From Calothrix sp. PCC 7507 (GTDB taxonomy: Bacteria > Cyanobacteriota > Cyanobacteriia > Cyanobacteriales > Nostocaceae), in contig NC_019682.1 of NCBI RefSeq assembly GCF_000316575.1, positions 3,098,001 through 3,162,000 on the forward strand: 64,000 nucleotides of DNA, in the 5' to 3' direction. The notes below the pieces were generated by a model. The model saw nothing but the letters and a program-made list of their open reading frames with translations. It ran no database searches and was not told the DNA's origin. Positions 56,576-64,000 of this stretch are shown here, in pieces. Made by a program: the position numbers and the translations under genes. Position 1 is the first letter of the stretch. Every line of letters starts with the position of its first letter.

Positions 56576-56842
56576 TACGGATCTATCAGTTAACTTGATA
56601 CTAAAATATATATTACTTTTGATAGATGACAAATATTTTCTGTTAGGCATGAATAAACCAAACCAAGTAATTGAGTATAATTACTTATGGCTATGCCCCA
56701 ACCTTCATAAGTGTATAGTTTTATCACCAGGAGCGATCGCTTCGCATAAAGGAATAGTCCCCCCACCAACTACCAAAACCACACCGAGCCTTGGTCAAAA
56801 ATCAAACAGGAGTCCCATATATGTCATTAGATTGAGGGACTA

Positions 56843-56947
56843 GTACCGCAAGGCGGAAGTCAAAAGTCAAAAGTCAAAAGTCAAAAGTAATATGGAGTAA
56901 GCTTTTTAGCGATTGAGAATGGTCTGCTTATTTCCGCCGCACTGTAC
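56843..56947. mobile_element. MITE of the IS630 family found in recQ, 105 bp
   Basis: The right end (read inward from 56947) GTACAGTGCGGCGGAAATAA differs from the IS end at 2590 at only two of twenty bases. The left end GTACCGCAAGGCGGAAGT keeps GGCGGAAGT of the other IS end. Like the IS it sits in CTAG with TA duplicated (56841-56842 and 56948-56949). Inside are four AAAGTCA heptamers. It has no coding capacity and is probably moved by the IS630-type transposase. Confidence 0.75.
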
Positions 56948-57039
56948 TAGTTGCTGAAATTTATTAACTATTATTAATAATTGCCTATGAAACTGGGCTA
57001 ATGTTTAGTACAGCTTTTGTCATATCAGATTGTATCGCA

Positions 57040-57140
57040 ATACGGTTCAGTTAAAGGCTATTGGTGTAGATGATTGGTCTTTCAAAACGCGATAAATCGC
57101 CGTCTCGACATCAGGGTTTTGTGGCTCAACTGAACCGTAT
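57040..57140. repeat. Repeat element with ATACGGTTCAGTT ends, 101 bp
   Basis: ATACGGTTCAGTT at 57040-57052 is perfectly mirrored by AACTGAACCGTAT at 57128-57140. It overlaps the end of the response regulator remnant and is probably the insertion that broke it. Confidence 0.65.
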
Positions 57141-57334
57141 GGCTCTATTGGCACGATCGCTGAAGACAAACTGGGCACCCTTGAGTTGATTGTTTCCGCA
57201 GCCGTTTCCAGCATATACGTTTGCTCTCTAAGAGTTCGGGTCAGCAACTCAGTCAGAAACTCGTCATCTTCTATCGGTAAAATTTTCACACCGACTTCTA
57301 CAGTCCTATCCATTACTAAACAGGATTTGGTCAT
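57047..57334 (-). pseudogene. Response regulator receiver remnant cut by a repeat element
   Basis: A 95-codon frame whose residues about 13-45 (VKILPIEDDEFLTELLTRTL, then TAAE) are the start of a receiver domain with its Asp pair. The phosphorylatable Asp, the Lys and any output domain are missing. The C-terminal part is translated from a repeat element with 13 bp inverted ends (57040-57052 and 57128-57140). It is therefore the broken 5' end of a two-component regulator gene. Confidence 0.6.
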
Positions 57335-57712
57335 TATCTTCAGGATTGATTACAATAATTGAAAATTAATGTATTAAAATTTACGCAATACTTACGTAAG
57401 GCAGCTTTGTAAATAAGTTCGCAAGCAACTCGGGAACTTTTATATGTTCCTACTTCTTGCTGCTAGCCCTAAACAAAAACTTCCCTTCAATTTGACCATA
57501 TCTTTAGATTTGTCCGGATTTGCGGCTACTGTTATGCTTCTATACGATAAACTTTTAGCTTATAGTGGAAAAACATTAATTATCTCGAATGTCAAATCCC
57601 AGATGAATTGATTAAAATATCTTTGTATACAATAGGAAAAGTTTGTCAAGTTTCATAGGGCTGAAATCTCAGCAGTGCGCTAACGTGTGAATAAGGCTAT
57701 ATCAGTTAAATC

Positions 57713-57871
57713 TCAATTCAACTGTGATCTGGCTGGTTTTTGCACAACCTCACCTCCTGAGTTGAGGTAACTAGCATCTACAACTAAGGTAGAGATTATC
57801 AAAGCAAGCACCACCATACTTGCTGTATCTACCTGGCGATAAAGGTCACTATTCTCGAAAGACTGAGTCAT
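57713..57871 (-). CDS. Possible small membrane protein, 52 aa
   Basis: An ATG-started frame of 52 codons: polar start (MTQSFENSDLYRQVD), one hydrophobic helix (ASMVVLALIISTLVVDAS), polar end. The composition is like a real single-span protein, but the ribosome binding site is weak and I recognise no family. It is transcribed away from sigA. Confidence 0.35.
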   Translation of the reverse strand: MTQSFENSDLYRQVDTASMVVLALIISTLVVDASYLNSGGEVVQKPARSQLN

Positions 57872-58495
57872 TTATAAAGGAAATGTAAAAATGCGTGCCC
57901 TAATGCTTACTACCTGAGTTAACATGAAATGCACTATTCCTCAGTGATTAGTGTCGTGTATCATACTTAAAATCATTGATGGGACAGTTTACCTTTCTTT
58001 TAATGTAATGAGAATGCCACTGGAATTCTAAAAAGTTTTCAAAAAGATTTGAGGACATAAGTACCGTTTTTAATGTCTTTTTGATAATAGTGGCTTTACC
58101 TTACTGAATGACTTGATGATTAACACACAAAAAGAGTGCAATTTCTGTGAAACAGGCTACAATCGGAACAGTCTTTATAAGGAAATCTGCCGACAGTCAC
58201 ATTCGTTGGTCTGTAGTAGTCGATTTTTTTAGCAAGAAATGTATTCTTTTTGACCAGCCAGTTGCAGGTTGTTTGCGAGAACAACACTTATAGCTTTTAC
58301 TAAGGTGGGCGAATCAGCCTCATTGGTGATTTTCACACTTAGTAATGAACTCCTACAAAGGAGAGACAAAACTTCCGAAAATATTCTAGGCACTTTAGCC
58401 AAAAGCATTATTTTCGGTCTTGAACTAGCTCGTTTATTAAGAGCAGTAAACACATCTTGAGTAATTGATTCTGCAAGGAGCATGAGGAACGCGGC
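57872..58495. other. Upstream region of the sigma factor gene
   Basis: About 620 bp. A minus-strand frame of 84 codons (58229-58483) and an overlapping plus-strand frame look random. This region should hold the sigA promoter(s), but no boxes are clear enough to mark. The ribosome binding site AGGAA precedes the ATG at 58496. Confidence 0.4.
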
Positions 58496-59668
58496 ATGAA
58501 CCAGGCTAACAACGTACTCGAAAGCATTTATCAGCCTGACCTAGAAATGATAAATCAGCCTGAGATCGAGTTAGAAGAACTCTTAATTGACGACGAAGAG
58601 GACTTGCTGATCACGGATGATGGCGAAATTGATGAGTTTTTAGAGCCTCAGTCTGATGAGGACGACGCAAAGTCTGGAAAAGCCGCTAAATCGCGTCGTC
58701 GGACACAAAGCAAGAAAAAGCACTATACCGAAGATTCGATTCGTCTTTACTTGCAAGAAATTGGCCGAATTCGCCTGTTGCGGGCAGACGAAGAAATTGA
58801 ATTGGCGCGGAAAATCGCTGATTTGTTGGAATTAGAAAGGGTGCGGGAAAAACTTTCAGAACAGTTAGATCGTGACCCTAAGGATAGTGAATGGGCAGAA
58901 GCCGTACAACTACCATTACCAGCCTTTCGTTACCGCCTGCATGTTGGTCGCAGGGCGAAAGATAAGATGGTGCAATCTAACCTCCGCCTTGTGGTTTCAA
59001 TTGCCAAGAAGTACATGAATCGGGGCTTGTCATTTCAAGATTTAATTCAAGAAGGTAGCCTTGGTTTGATTCGCGCTGCAGAAAAGTTTGACCACGAAAA
59101 AGGTTATAAGTTTTCTACATACGCCACATGGTGGATTCGTCAAGCAATTACCAGGGCTATAGCTGACCAATCTCGCACTATCCGTCTTCCTGTTCACCTA
59201 TACGAAACCATCTCACGCATCAAGAAAACCACTAAGTTGCTTTCTCAAGAAATGGGTCGCAAACCTACTGAAGAAGAAATTGCTACCCGCATGGAAATGA
59301 CCATTGAGAAGCTGCGGTTTATTGCTAAATCTGCCCAGTTACCTATTTCATTAGAAACACCTATTGGGAAAGAAGAAGACTCCCGATTGGGTGATTTTAT
59401 TGAATCCGACGGTGAAACGCCAGAAGACCAAGTTTCCAAAAATCTTCTACGTGAAGATTTGGAAAAAGTCCTCGATAGTCTCAGCCCTCGTGAAAGAGAT
59501 GTTCTCAGACTCCGCTACGGTTTAGATGACGGACGAATGAAAACTCTTGAGGAAATTGGACAAATTTTCAATGTCACCCGCGAACGGATTCGTCAAATCG
59601 AGGCGAAGGCACTCCGCAAACTACGCCACCCGAATCGCAACAGTGTTCTCAAGGAATATATTCGGTAG
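58496..59668 (+). CDS. sigA: Group 1 RNA polymerase sigma factor (SigA/RpoD)
   Basis: A 390 aa principal sigma factor. The N-terminus is acidic ([20 protein letters not shown]) with a short basic linker. Region 1.2 is [16 protein letters not shown]. Regions 2.1-2.4 include [19 protein letters not shown] and [17 protein letters not shown]. Region 3 follows, and region 4.2 has [19 protein letters not shown], the -35-binding helix-turn-helix. Length and motifs match cyanobacterial SigA rather than the shorter group 2 factors SigB-SigE, though the two groups are hard to separate by eye. Confidence 0.93.
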   Translation: MNQANNVLESIYQPDLEMINQPEIELEELLIDDEEDLLITDDGEIDEFLEPQSDEDDAKSGKAAKSRRRTQSKKKHYTEDSIRLYLQEIGRIRLLRADEEIELARKIADLLELERVREKLSEQLDRDPKDSEWAEAVQLPLPAFRYRLHVGRRAKDKMVQSNLRLVVSIAKKYMNRGLSFQDLIQEGSLGLIRAAEKFDHEKGYKFSTYATWWIRQAITRAIADQSRTIRLPVHLYETISRIKKTTKLLSQEMGRKPTEEEIATRMEMTIEKLRFIAKSAQLPISLETPIGKEEDSRLGDFIESDGETPEDQVSKNLLREDLEKVLDSLSPRERDVLRLRYGLDDGRMKTLEEIGQIFNVTRERIRQIEAKALRKLRHPNRNSVLKEYIR

Positions 59669-59723
59669 ACATTAGTCATCTGTCATTTGTCATGCACTTT
59701 AGACAAATGACAAAAAATAAAAT

Positions 59724-59757
59724 ACCTGGGGTGAATCAGCACTCCCAGGTTTTTTTA
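59724..59757 (+). terminator. Terminator after sigA
   Basis: ACCTGGG (59724-59730) pairs with CCCAGGT (59744-59750), followed by a run of T to 59757. It lies 55 bp after the sigA stop codon, between convergent genes. Confidence 0.85.
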
Positions 59758-59784
59758 TTTGTAATCAATTTTGTATCTTAGAGT

Positions 59785-59964
59785 TTATAGAATGCCCCAA
59801 AAGTGTAGAAAACCTTGACCAGATAACACTTCAACTAAAGCGGCTGCTAAAAAGCCGATCATTGCCAAGCGGCCGTTCCAAACTTCTGCTTGTGGGGTAA
59901 AGCCCCAGCGCCAAGCGTTACGATTTTCAACTACGGGGGCGGCGATTCTTGTTGTGTCTGTCAT
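59785..59964 (-). CDS. hli: High-light-inducible protein (Hlip/Scp), single-helix chlorophyll-binding
   Basis: A 59 aa single-span thylakoid protein of the light-harvesting-like family. The helix carries the chlorophyll-binding motif ExxNGRxAMxGF as [20 protein letters not shown]. Hlips bind chlorophyll and carotenoid and protect photosystem assembly under high light. The frame opens with GTG at 59973, but GGAG sits directly before it, so the ATG at 59964 ([10 protein letters not shown]) is the start. Confidence 0.93.
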   Translation of the reverse strand: MTDTTRIAAPVVENRNAWRWGFTPQAEVWNGRLAMIGFLAAALVEVLSGQGFLHFWGIL

Positions 59965-60421
59965 GATTGGCACTCCAAAAAAGATTTACGAAGAATTATT
60001 GCGTCTATGTGAACTAATATAACAATTTTTTTGAAGAATACACCGTTTATTTATATTTTTATTTCTAATACTTGACAGATAGTCAGCACAGCTTGATAAA
60101 ACATCTATCTATAAGTATAAATACTATTGGTCAAAGATACTTGTATACAACCTGTTTCTTCAGCAACGATTGAATTTATTAAGAATAATTATCAATTATT
60201 TTATCTCAAAAGTAGCAGCATTTAACCAAAATACAGCTAAATTTAAGGCTGTCTAGCGTATATTTATATTTACTTCTTGCTAAAGTTTAGTATTTGATAC
60301 ATCCAGATAAATACAATTTCTCTACCAACAATACGTTATTACCCTCCATGATCTAGTTGGAAGGCGATGCCTACAGCGGTAAACTACGCACTTGCTCAAA
60401 TTCTCAAAATCACCGTGATAA
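59965..60421. other. Intergenic stretch of about 450 bp
   Basis: Very AT-rich, no gene seen. The left end is the hli promoter region. Near 60361 a copy of a small dispersed repeat (GGCGATGCCTACAGCGG) lies beside the end of the topoisomerase gene. Confidence 0.5.
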
Positions 60422-62962
60422 TCAGCGCACTGGGGCGACAGTCATGATTTTTTCATCGCGGTTGAGTTGTAGGATACTTTCACCTTTGCTATCTCTATTC
60501 AACAAAGGCACTGTTTCCACAGGTATCCGCACTACCCGTTCTTTATTCGTGACTAGCGCCACTTCAGCAGAGGCGTTGGCGTAGCCCGCCGAAGGCATCG
60601 CTATAACCATAGCCGCTAAATTATCGGTTTTGCTGGTAAATTTCAGCGCTTGCGTACCTAAATCCCCCCGATTAGCACCCCTTAAACTACTTGCTGGTAT
60701 CCGCTTGGCATAACCTTCTTGAGTCACTAGCAATAACTGGTCATCTTTACTGACAGTTACACAGCCAACCATTTGCTCATATTTTCGCAGGCGTAATGCT
60801 TGTAATCCCATCGCTGTCCGACCCATCGCCGGCAGATCCTGATCATTGGCGGGAAACCTTAACAGCCGACCGCCAGAACTCGCGACGATCAGATGTTCAC
60901 CAATATTAGTCAACTGGGTAAACAATAATTCATCGTCGTCTTTAAGCTTCACAATTGTGACCCCGCGACGAGTTAAGTTAGTAAATTCTTCTAAAGACAA
61001 ACGCTTAATTCGTCCCTGTTTGGTCAGGAGAATCATCTGCGTGGTTGGAGAATTATCTGGTAGCAAAAAGCGGCTAACAACAGCTTCTTGGGCTACTTGA
61101 GCCGTATTAGTGAGCATAGTAATCAACGGTGTGCGCCGTGGAGAACGTCCAGTTGCTGCGGGAATATCTCCTACTTTCACCGGGTAAACCTTACCACCAC
61201 TTGTCAGTATCAACAAATCTTTCTCAGTATCAGTCAACTCGGTTTGGATGAGGAAGTCATGATCTGGCAGACCGTTATCAGCTTTCGGCTTTTTGGCGTT
61301 TGGCAAACTACGGCGAACATACCCGCGCTGCGTAAACTCTAGAACTGTTTCTTCTGGAGGCTCAGAGGATTTTAGATTGGAAATTTGGGATTGGGAATTA
61401 TCTTCATCTGACTCTTTTTGTAAACGTCCCGTGGAATATTCTTGTTTTCTGGTTTCAGTACTACTGGGGGCTAGTTTGGTACGACGGGAATCGTTGTACT
61501 TGCGCTTGAGCGATCGCAAGTCTTTTTTCAGTGCTTTCAGTAATTCTTTCCTGTCACTCAGTAATCTGCGTAACAAAGTAATTTGCTCTGTGAGTTGCTC
61601 AAACTCCTGCTGTAAATTCTGCAGTTCTAGACCAGTTAGCCGTCGCAATGGCATAGCCAAAATAGCATCTGCTTGCACCTCACTTAATTCTAGTCGGCTA
61701 CAGAGGGTAATTTTTGCTGTACTACCGTCGGGAGATTGGCGCAAAATTTCAATGACTTCATCAACGTTAGACAAGGCTGAGAGTAAGCCTTCTACCAAAT
61801 GCAGGCGATTTTCTGCTTTACCCAACTCGTAACCGTAACGGCGGTTGAGGGTATGTTCTCGGAAGTGCAAAAACTCCTGCAATAGCTGACGCAAGCTTAA
61901 CTGGCGGGGCTGTCCATCTACCAAAGCCAAGAGAATTGCCCCAAAGTTAGTTTGTAAAGCGGTTTGGTGATACAGATGCTGGAGTACTTCTTGGGGGTTG
62001 GTATCACGTTTGAGTTCAATTACCACCCGCATCCCTTCGCGATCGCTTTCATCTCGCAAGTCAGAAATCCCTTGCAGCTTACTTTGATTCACCAAGTCTG
62101 CTACTTTTTCAATCCAGCCTGCCTTATTCACCTGATAAGGTAATTCTGTGATAATAATTGCTGTCCGTCGCTTGCTTCCCCTAGCAGCAGGAATTTCCTC
62201 TAGGGTGGCGACTCCCCGCAGCACAATACTACCCTTACCTGTGGTGTATGCTTCCCGAATTCCAGAATCACCGACAATTTCGCCACCAGTGGGAAAGTCT
62301 GGCCCCGGAATTAGCTCAAATAATTTTTCATCTGTCAAATCTGGTTGGTCAATTAAAGCAATCAAGCCATCGACCAATTCCCCTAAATTGTGAGGCGGGA
62401 TATTCGTCGCCATGCCCACGGCGATACCAGAACAGCCATTGAGCAACAAAAATGGCAATTGCGCCGGGAGTACTGTTGGTTCTTGTTGGGAATTATCGAA
62501 GTTACCGATAAATTCCACGGTTTCTTCACCGATTTCTGTCAGCATTCCCTCATGACCAATCGCTGCCAGGCGTGTTTCTGTGTAGCGCATCGCCGCTGGC
62601 GGATCATTATCAACGCTACCAAAGTTACCATGCCCTGCTAACAAGGGATAGCGGCTAGAAAAGTCCTGTACCAGTCTGACTAAAGCGTCATAAACCGATT
62701 GGTCGCCATGAGGATGATATTTACCCAGCACGTCTCCCACTACACGGGCACACTTGCGATAGGGTCTATCGGGCGTTAAACCTAGTTCGTGCATGGCATA
62801 CAAAATGCGCCGATGCACTGGTTTTAAGCCATCACGCGCGTCTGGCAATGCCCGCCCGACAATCACACTCATGGCATATTCTAGATAAGACCGTTGCATC
62901 TCGGTGTGCAGAGCGGTTGTGATTACCTCTCCCGTTGAGAGAAGGTTTAACTGTTTTGCCAT
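60422..62962 (-). CDS. Type IIA topoisomerase subunit A (GyrA/ParC-like)
   Basis: An 846 aa A subunit. The breakage-reunion domain has [38 protein letters not shown] and the catalytic Tyr in [10 protein letters not shown], followed by a coiled-coil arm (about 360-500) and a C-terminal beta-pinwheel (about 550-846). In the first blade the GyrA box QRRGGKG is not recognisable ([18 protein letters not shown] instead), so negative supercoiling ability is doubtful and a ParC/topoisomerase IV-type paralogue is likely. Two stretches derive from dispersed repeats: the linker ISNLKS (61369-61400) and the PSAGYANA segment (60573-60603). gyrB is 40 kb away at 19750. Confidence 0.87.
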   Translation of the reverse strand: MAKQLNLLSTGEVITTALHTEMQRSYLEYAMSVIVGRALPDARDGLKPVHRRILYAMHELGLTPDRPYRKCARVVGDVLGKYHPHGDQSVYDALVRLVQDFSSRYPLLAGHGNFGSVDNDPPAAMRYTETRLAAIGHEGMLTEIGEETVEFIGNFDNSQQEPTVLPAQLPFLLLNGCSGIAVGMATNIPPHNLGELVDGLIALIDQPDLTDEKLFELIPGPDFPTGGEIVGDSGIREAYTTGKGSIVLRGVATLEEIPAARGSKRRTAIIITELPYQVNKAGWIEKVADLVNQSKLQGISDLRDESDREGMRVVIELKRDTNPQEVLQHLYHQTALQTNFGAILLALVDGQPRQLSLRQLLQEFLHFREHTLNRRYGYELGKAENRLHLVEGLLSALSNVDEVIEILRQSPDGSTAKITLCSRLELSEVQADAILAMPLRRLTGLELQNLQQEFEQLTEQITLLRRLLSDRKELLKALKKDLRSLKRKYNDSRRTKLAPSSTETRKQEYSTGRLQKESDEDNSQSQISNLKSSEPPEETVLEFTQRGYVRRSLPNAKKPKADNGLPDHDFLIQTELTDTEKDLLILTSGGKVYPVKVGDIPAATGRSPRRTPLITMLTNTAQVAQEAVVSRFLLPDNSPTTQMILLTKQGRIKRLSLEEFTNLTRRGVTIVKLKDDDELLFTQLTNIGEHLIVASSGGRLLRFPANDQDLPAMGRTAMGLQALRLRKYEQMVGCVTVSKDDQLLLVTQEGYAKRIPASSLRGANRGDLGTQALKFTSKTDNLAAMVIAMPSAGYANASAEVALVTNKERVVRIPVETVPLLNRDSKGESILQLNRDEKIMTVAPVR
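60573..60603. repeat. Small dispersed repeat inside the topoisomerase gene
   Basis: About 31 bp with the sequence GGCGTTGGCGTAGCCCGCCG followed by AAGGCATCGCT, a small dispersed repeat type of Nostoc genomes. It is read in frame as MPSAGYANA between blades of the C-terminal domain. Confidence 0.65.
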
Positions 62963-63189
62963 GAGTTTTTTCCCTGAAATTTAACTACACAAAAGTCGCT
63001 GGAAATTAACACTGCAGCAACCACAGCATAACGGATGAAAAGCGATTCCTAACCAAATCTTGTTAGTCATAGGATAAAAAGCAGTAGTATCATCCATGAT
63101 GACGCGGACATACATTGAAGATTAAAAAGGAGGCAGACAACTGTTTTACTCAGCTTGTCACCTCCCTCACCCCTATAAGTCAAACTCTC

Positions 63190-63594
63190 ATGAAAACTGT
63201 TTTAATTGTCGAAGATGATCTGATTAATGCTCGCGTTTTTTCCAAGATTTTAACCAAGCGCGGTGGCTTAGATGTGAAACATACTGAAAATGTCGAAGAA
63301 GTAATAAAAATTGCTCAAGCAGGAGAAGCAGACTTAATTTTAATGGATGTTTCTCTGTCGCGGAGTGTTTATCAAGGTAAATCTGTTGATGGGATCAAAA
63401 TTACACAAATGCTAAAATCTGACCCGCAAACAGCGAACTTACCTGTGATTCTCGTTACCGCCCACGCGATGGAAGGCGATCGCGAGAATTTTCTCAAGCA
63501 AAGTGGTGCTAATGGATATATATCAAAACCTGTTGTTGATCATCAACAGTTTGTTGACCAAATTATGGCACTGATACCCAAAGAAGAAAACTGA
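63190..63594 (+). CDS. Single-domain response regulator
   Basis: A 134 aa receiver-only protein. Acidic pocket VLIVEDDLINARVF, phospho-accepting Asp in LILMDVSLSR, conserved Thr in LVTAHAM and Lys in GYISKPV are all present, so it should be phosphorylatable. There is no output domain, so it must act on another protein. The frame is open from a TTG at 63115, but the ATG at 63190 begins exactly at MKTVLIVEDD. No kinase gene is next to it. Confidence 0.9.
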   Translation: MKTVLIVEDDLINARVFSKILTKRGGLDVKHTENVEEVIKIAQAGEADLILMDVSLSRSVYQGKSVDGIKITQMLKSDPQTANLPVILVTAHAMEGDRENFLKQSGANGYISKPVVDHQQFVDQIMALIPKEEN

Positions 63595-63816
63595 AGTATG
63601 AAGTATGAAGTTTGAAGCCAAATCTGATTTCATACTTCATACTTTATCCCCTAGTTGGCTAGCTGGACTGAAATTGCTTGCCCGTAAATGTTTTGGGCGA
63701 CTACTCCGATTTGATAGTATATATGTACTACGAAATAGTGGTATTCCGCAAGTACTAATTGGGAATTGGGGAATAATGACTGTTAACGGTTAACAGTCAA
63801 CTCCCAACTCCTGGCT

Positions 63817-64000
63817 CTATTGAGTAGGTTGTTGTCTCGCACCTGATGAGTTTTCTTTTGGTTGTAGAGCTGCTTGAATACGGGGTATTTCTAAGAATTT
63901 TTTCGTATCCGCCAGCAAGCGTCCACCCCAAAGATTTTCTTTGAGAAAATTTAAATCGCCATAGCGCTGATCAATACGGAGTGCGGCTTCTCCCATTGCT
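63817..64000 (-). CDS. C-terminal end of a protein cut by the window edge (possibly TPR-type)
   Basis: A 60-codon frame, open to the right edge, ending with TAG at 63817-63819. It reads AALRIDQRYGDLNFLKENLW, then GGRLLADTKKFLEIP and a polar tail. This looks like the end of a helical-repeat (TPR-like) cyanobacterial protein. Only the C-terminus is visible, so the family is tentative. Confidence 0.6.
   Translation of the reverse strand, partial: AMGEAALRIDQRYGDLNFLKENLWGGRLLADTKKFLEIPRIQAALQPKENSSGARQQPTQ

Noticed and set aside
56595-56843. Plus-strand frame of 82 codons just after the Fur-like palindrome
   Set aside because: The composition is unlike a protein, the second half reads through repeat-like sequence into the MITE flank, and no family is recognisable.
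58229-58483. Minus-strand frame of 84 codons upstream of sigA
   Set aside because: It overlaps an equally long plus-strand frame, has no clear ribosome binding site and shows no known motif.
63605-63793. Plus-strand frame of 62 codons after the response regulator
   Set aside because: It begins in repeated AAGTATGAAGT sequence and ends in GTTAACGGTTAAC palindrome sequence; it is not protein-like.

Overview
The window comes from a filamentous, probably heterocyst-forming, cyanobacterium of the Nostoc/Anabaena type. The signs are the many HIP1 octamers (GCGATCGC), a chlorophyll-binding Hlip, a SigA-type sigma factor, a CHASE2-Ser/Thr kinase, Uma2 nucleases, and many small dispersed repeats and MITEs between (and twice inside) genes. 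The species cannot be fixed from the sequence alone.

Left part (1-21.7 kb): mostly housekeeping and signalling genes. There are two Uma2 genes; a recQ helicase gene split by an IS630-family element whose removal restores the frame; leuA; a NYN-domain protein; a CHASE2 kinase; tRNA-Lys(CTT); a PAS-GAF histidine kinase; a GHL10-type glycosidase with a small membrane protein; a GlcD-like oxidase; a third Uma2 gene; a GDSL esterase; miaA and gyrB. Two MITEs lie side by side at 16.65-16.91 kb.

Centre (21.8-55.9 kb): one large NRPS/PKS locus that looks like a complete siderophore system. In transcription order (minus strand) it has an aryl carrier protein, a benzoate-CoA-ligase-like AMP ligase, an MbtI/Irp9-type salicylate synthase, a CmlA-type diiron beta-hydroxylase, an A-PCP protein with a Phe-like specificity code, a KS protein with a dead AT remnant, a KASIII-ACP fusion, a Cy-(A core deleted)-PCP protein, a KS-AT-KR-ACP module, a luciferase-like monooxygenase, a C-A-PCP module with an Orn-like code, a thioester reductase, and a DrrA/DrrB/DrrB-like ABC exporter. 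On the other side of a 0.7 kb control region is an AMIN-TonB-dependent receptor (plus strand), followed on the minus strand by an Apd1-like bis-His [2Fe-2S] protein and an AmpG/RhtX/FptX-like MFS carrier. Read together: make a salicylate-capped ligand with a reductive (aldehyde or alcohol) end, export it, import the ferric form, and perhaps reduce it. The assembly line is unusual because several domains are missing, dead or atypical, so several steps must happen in trans.

Right part (56-64 kb): a repeat-rich, gene-poor stretch of about 2.5 kb with a strong Fur-box-like palindrome, a second MITE carrying the ends of the recQ IS element, and a response-regulator remnant. It is followed by sigA with a terminator, an hli gene, a GyrA/ParC-like topoisomerase subunit without a clear GyrA box, a single-domain response regulator, and the C-terminal end of a protein cut by the window edge.

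Domain calls, specificity codes and repeat boundaries were read by eye; no search was run.
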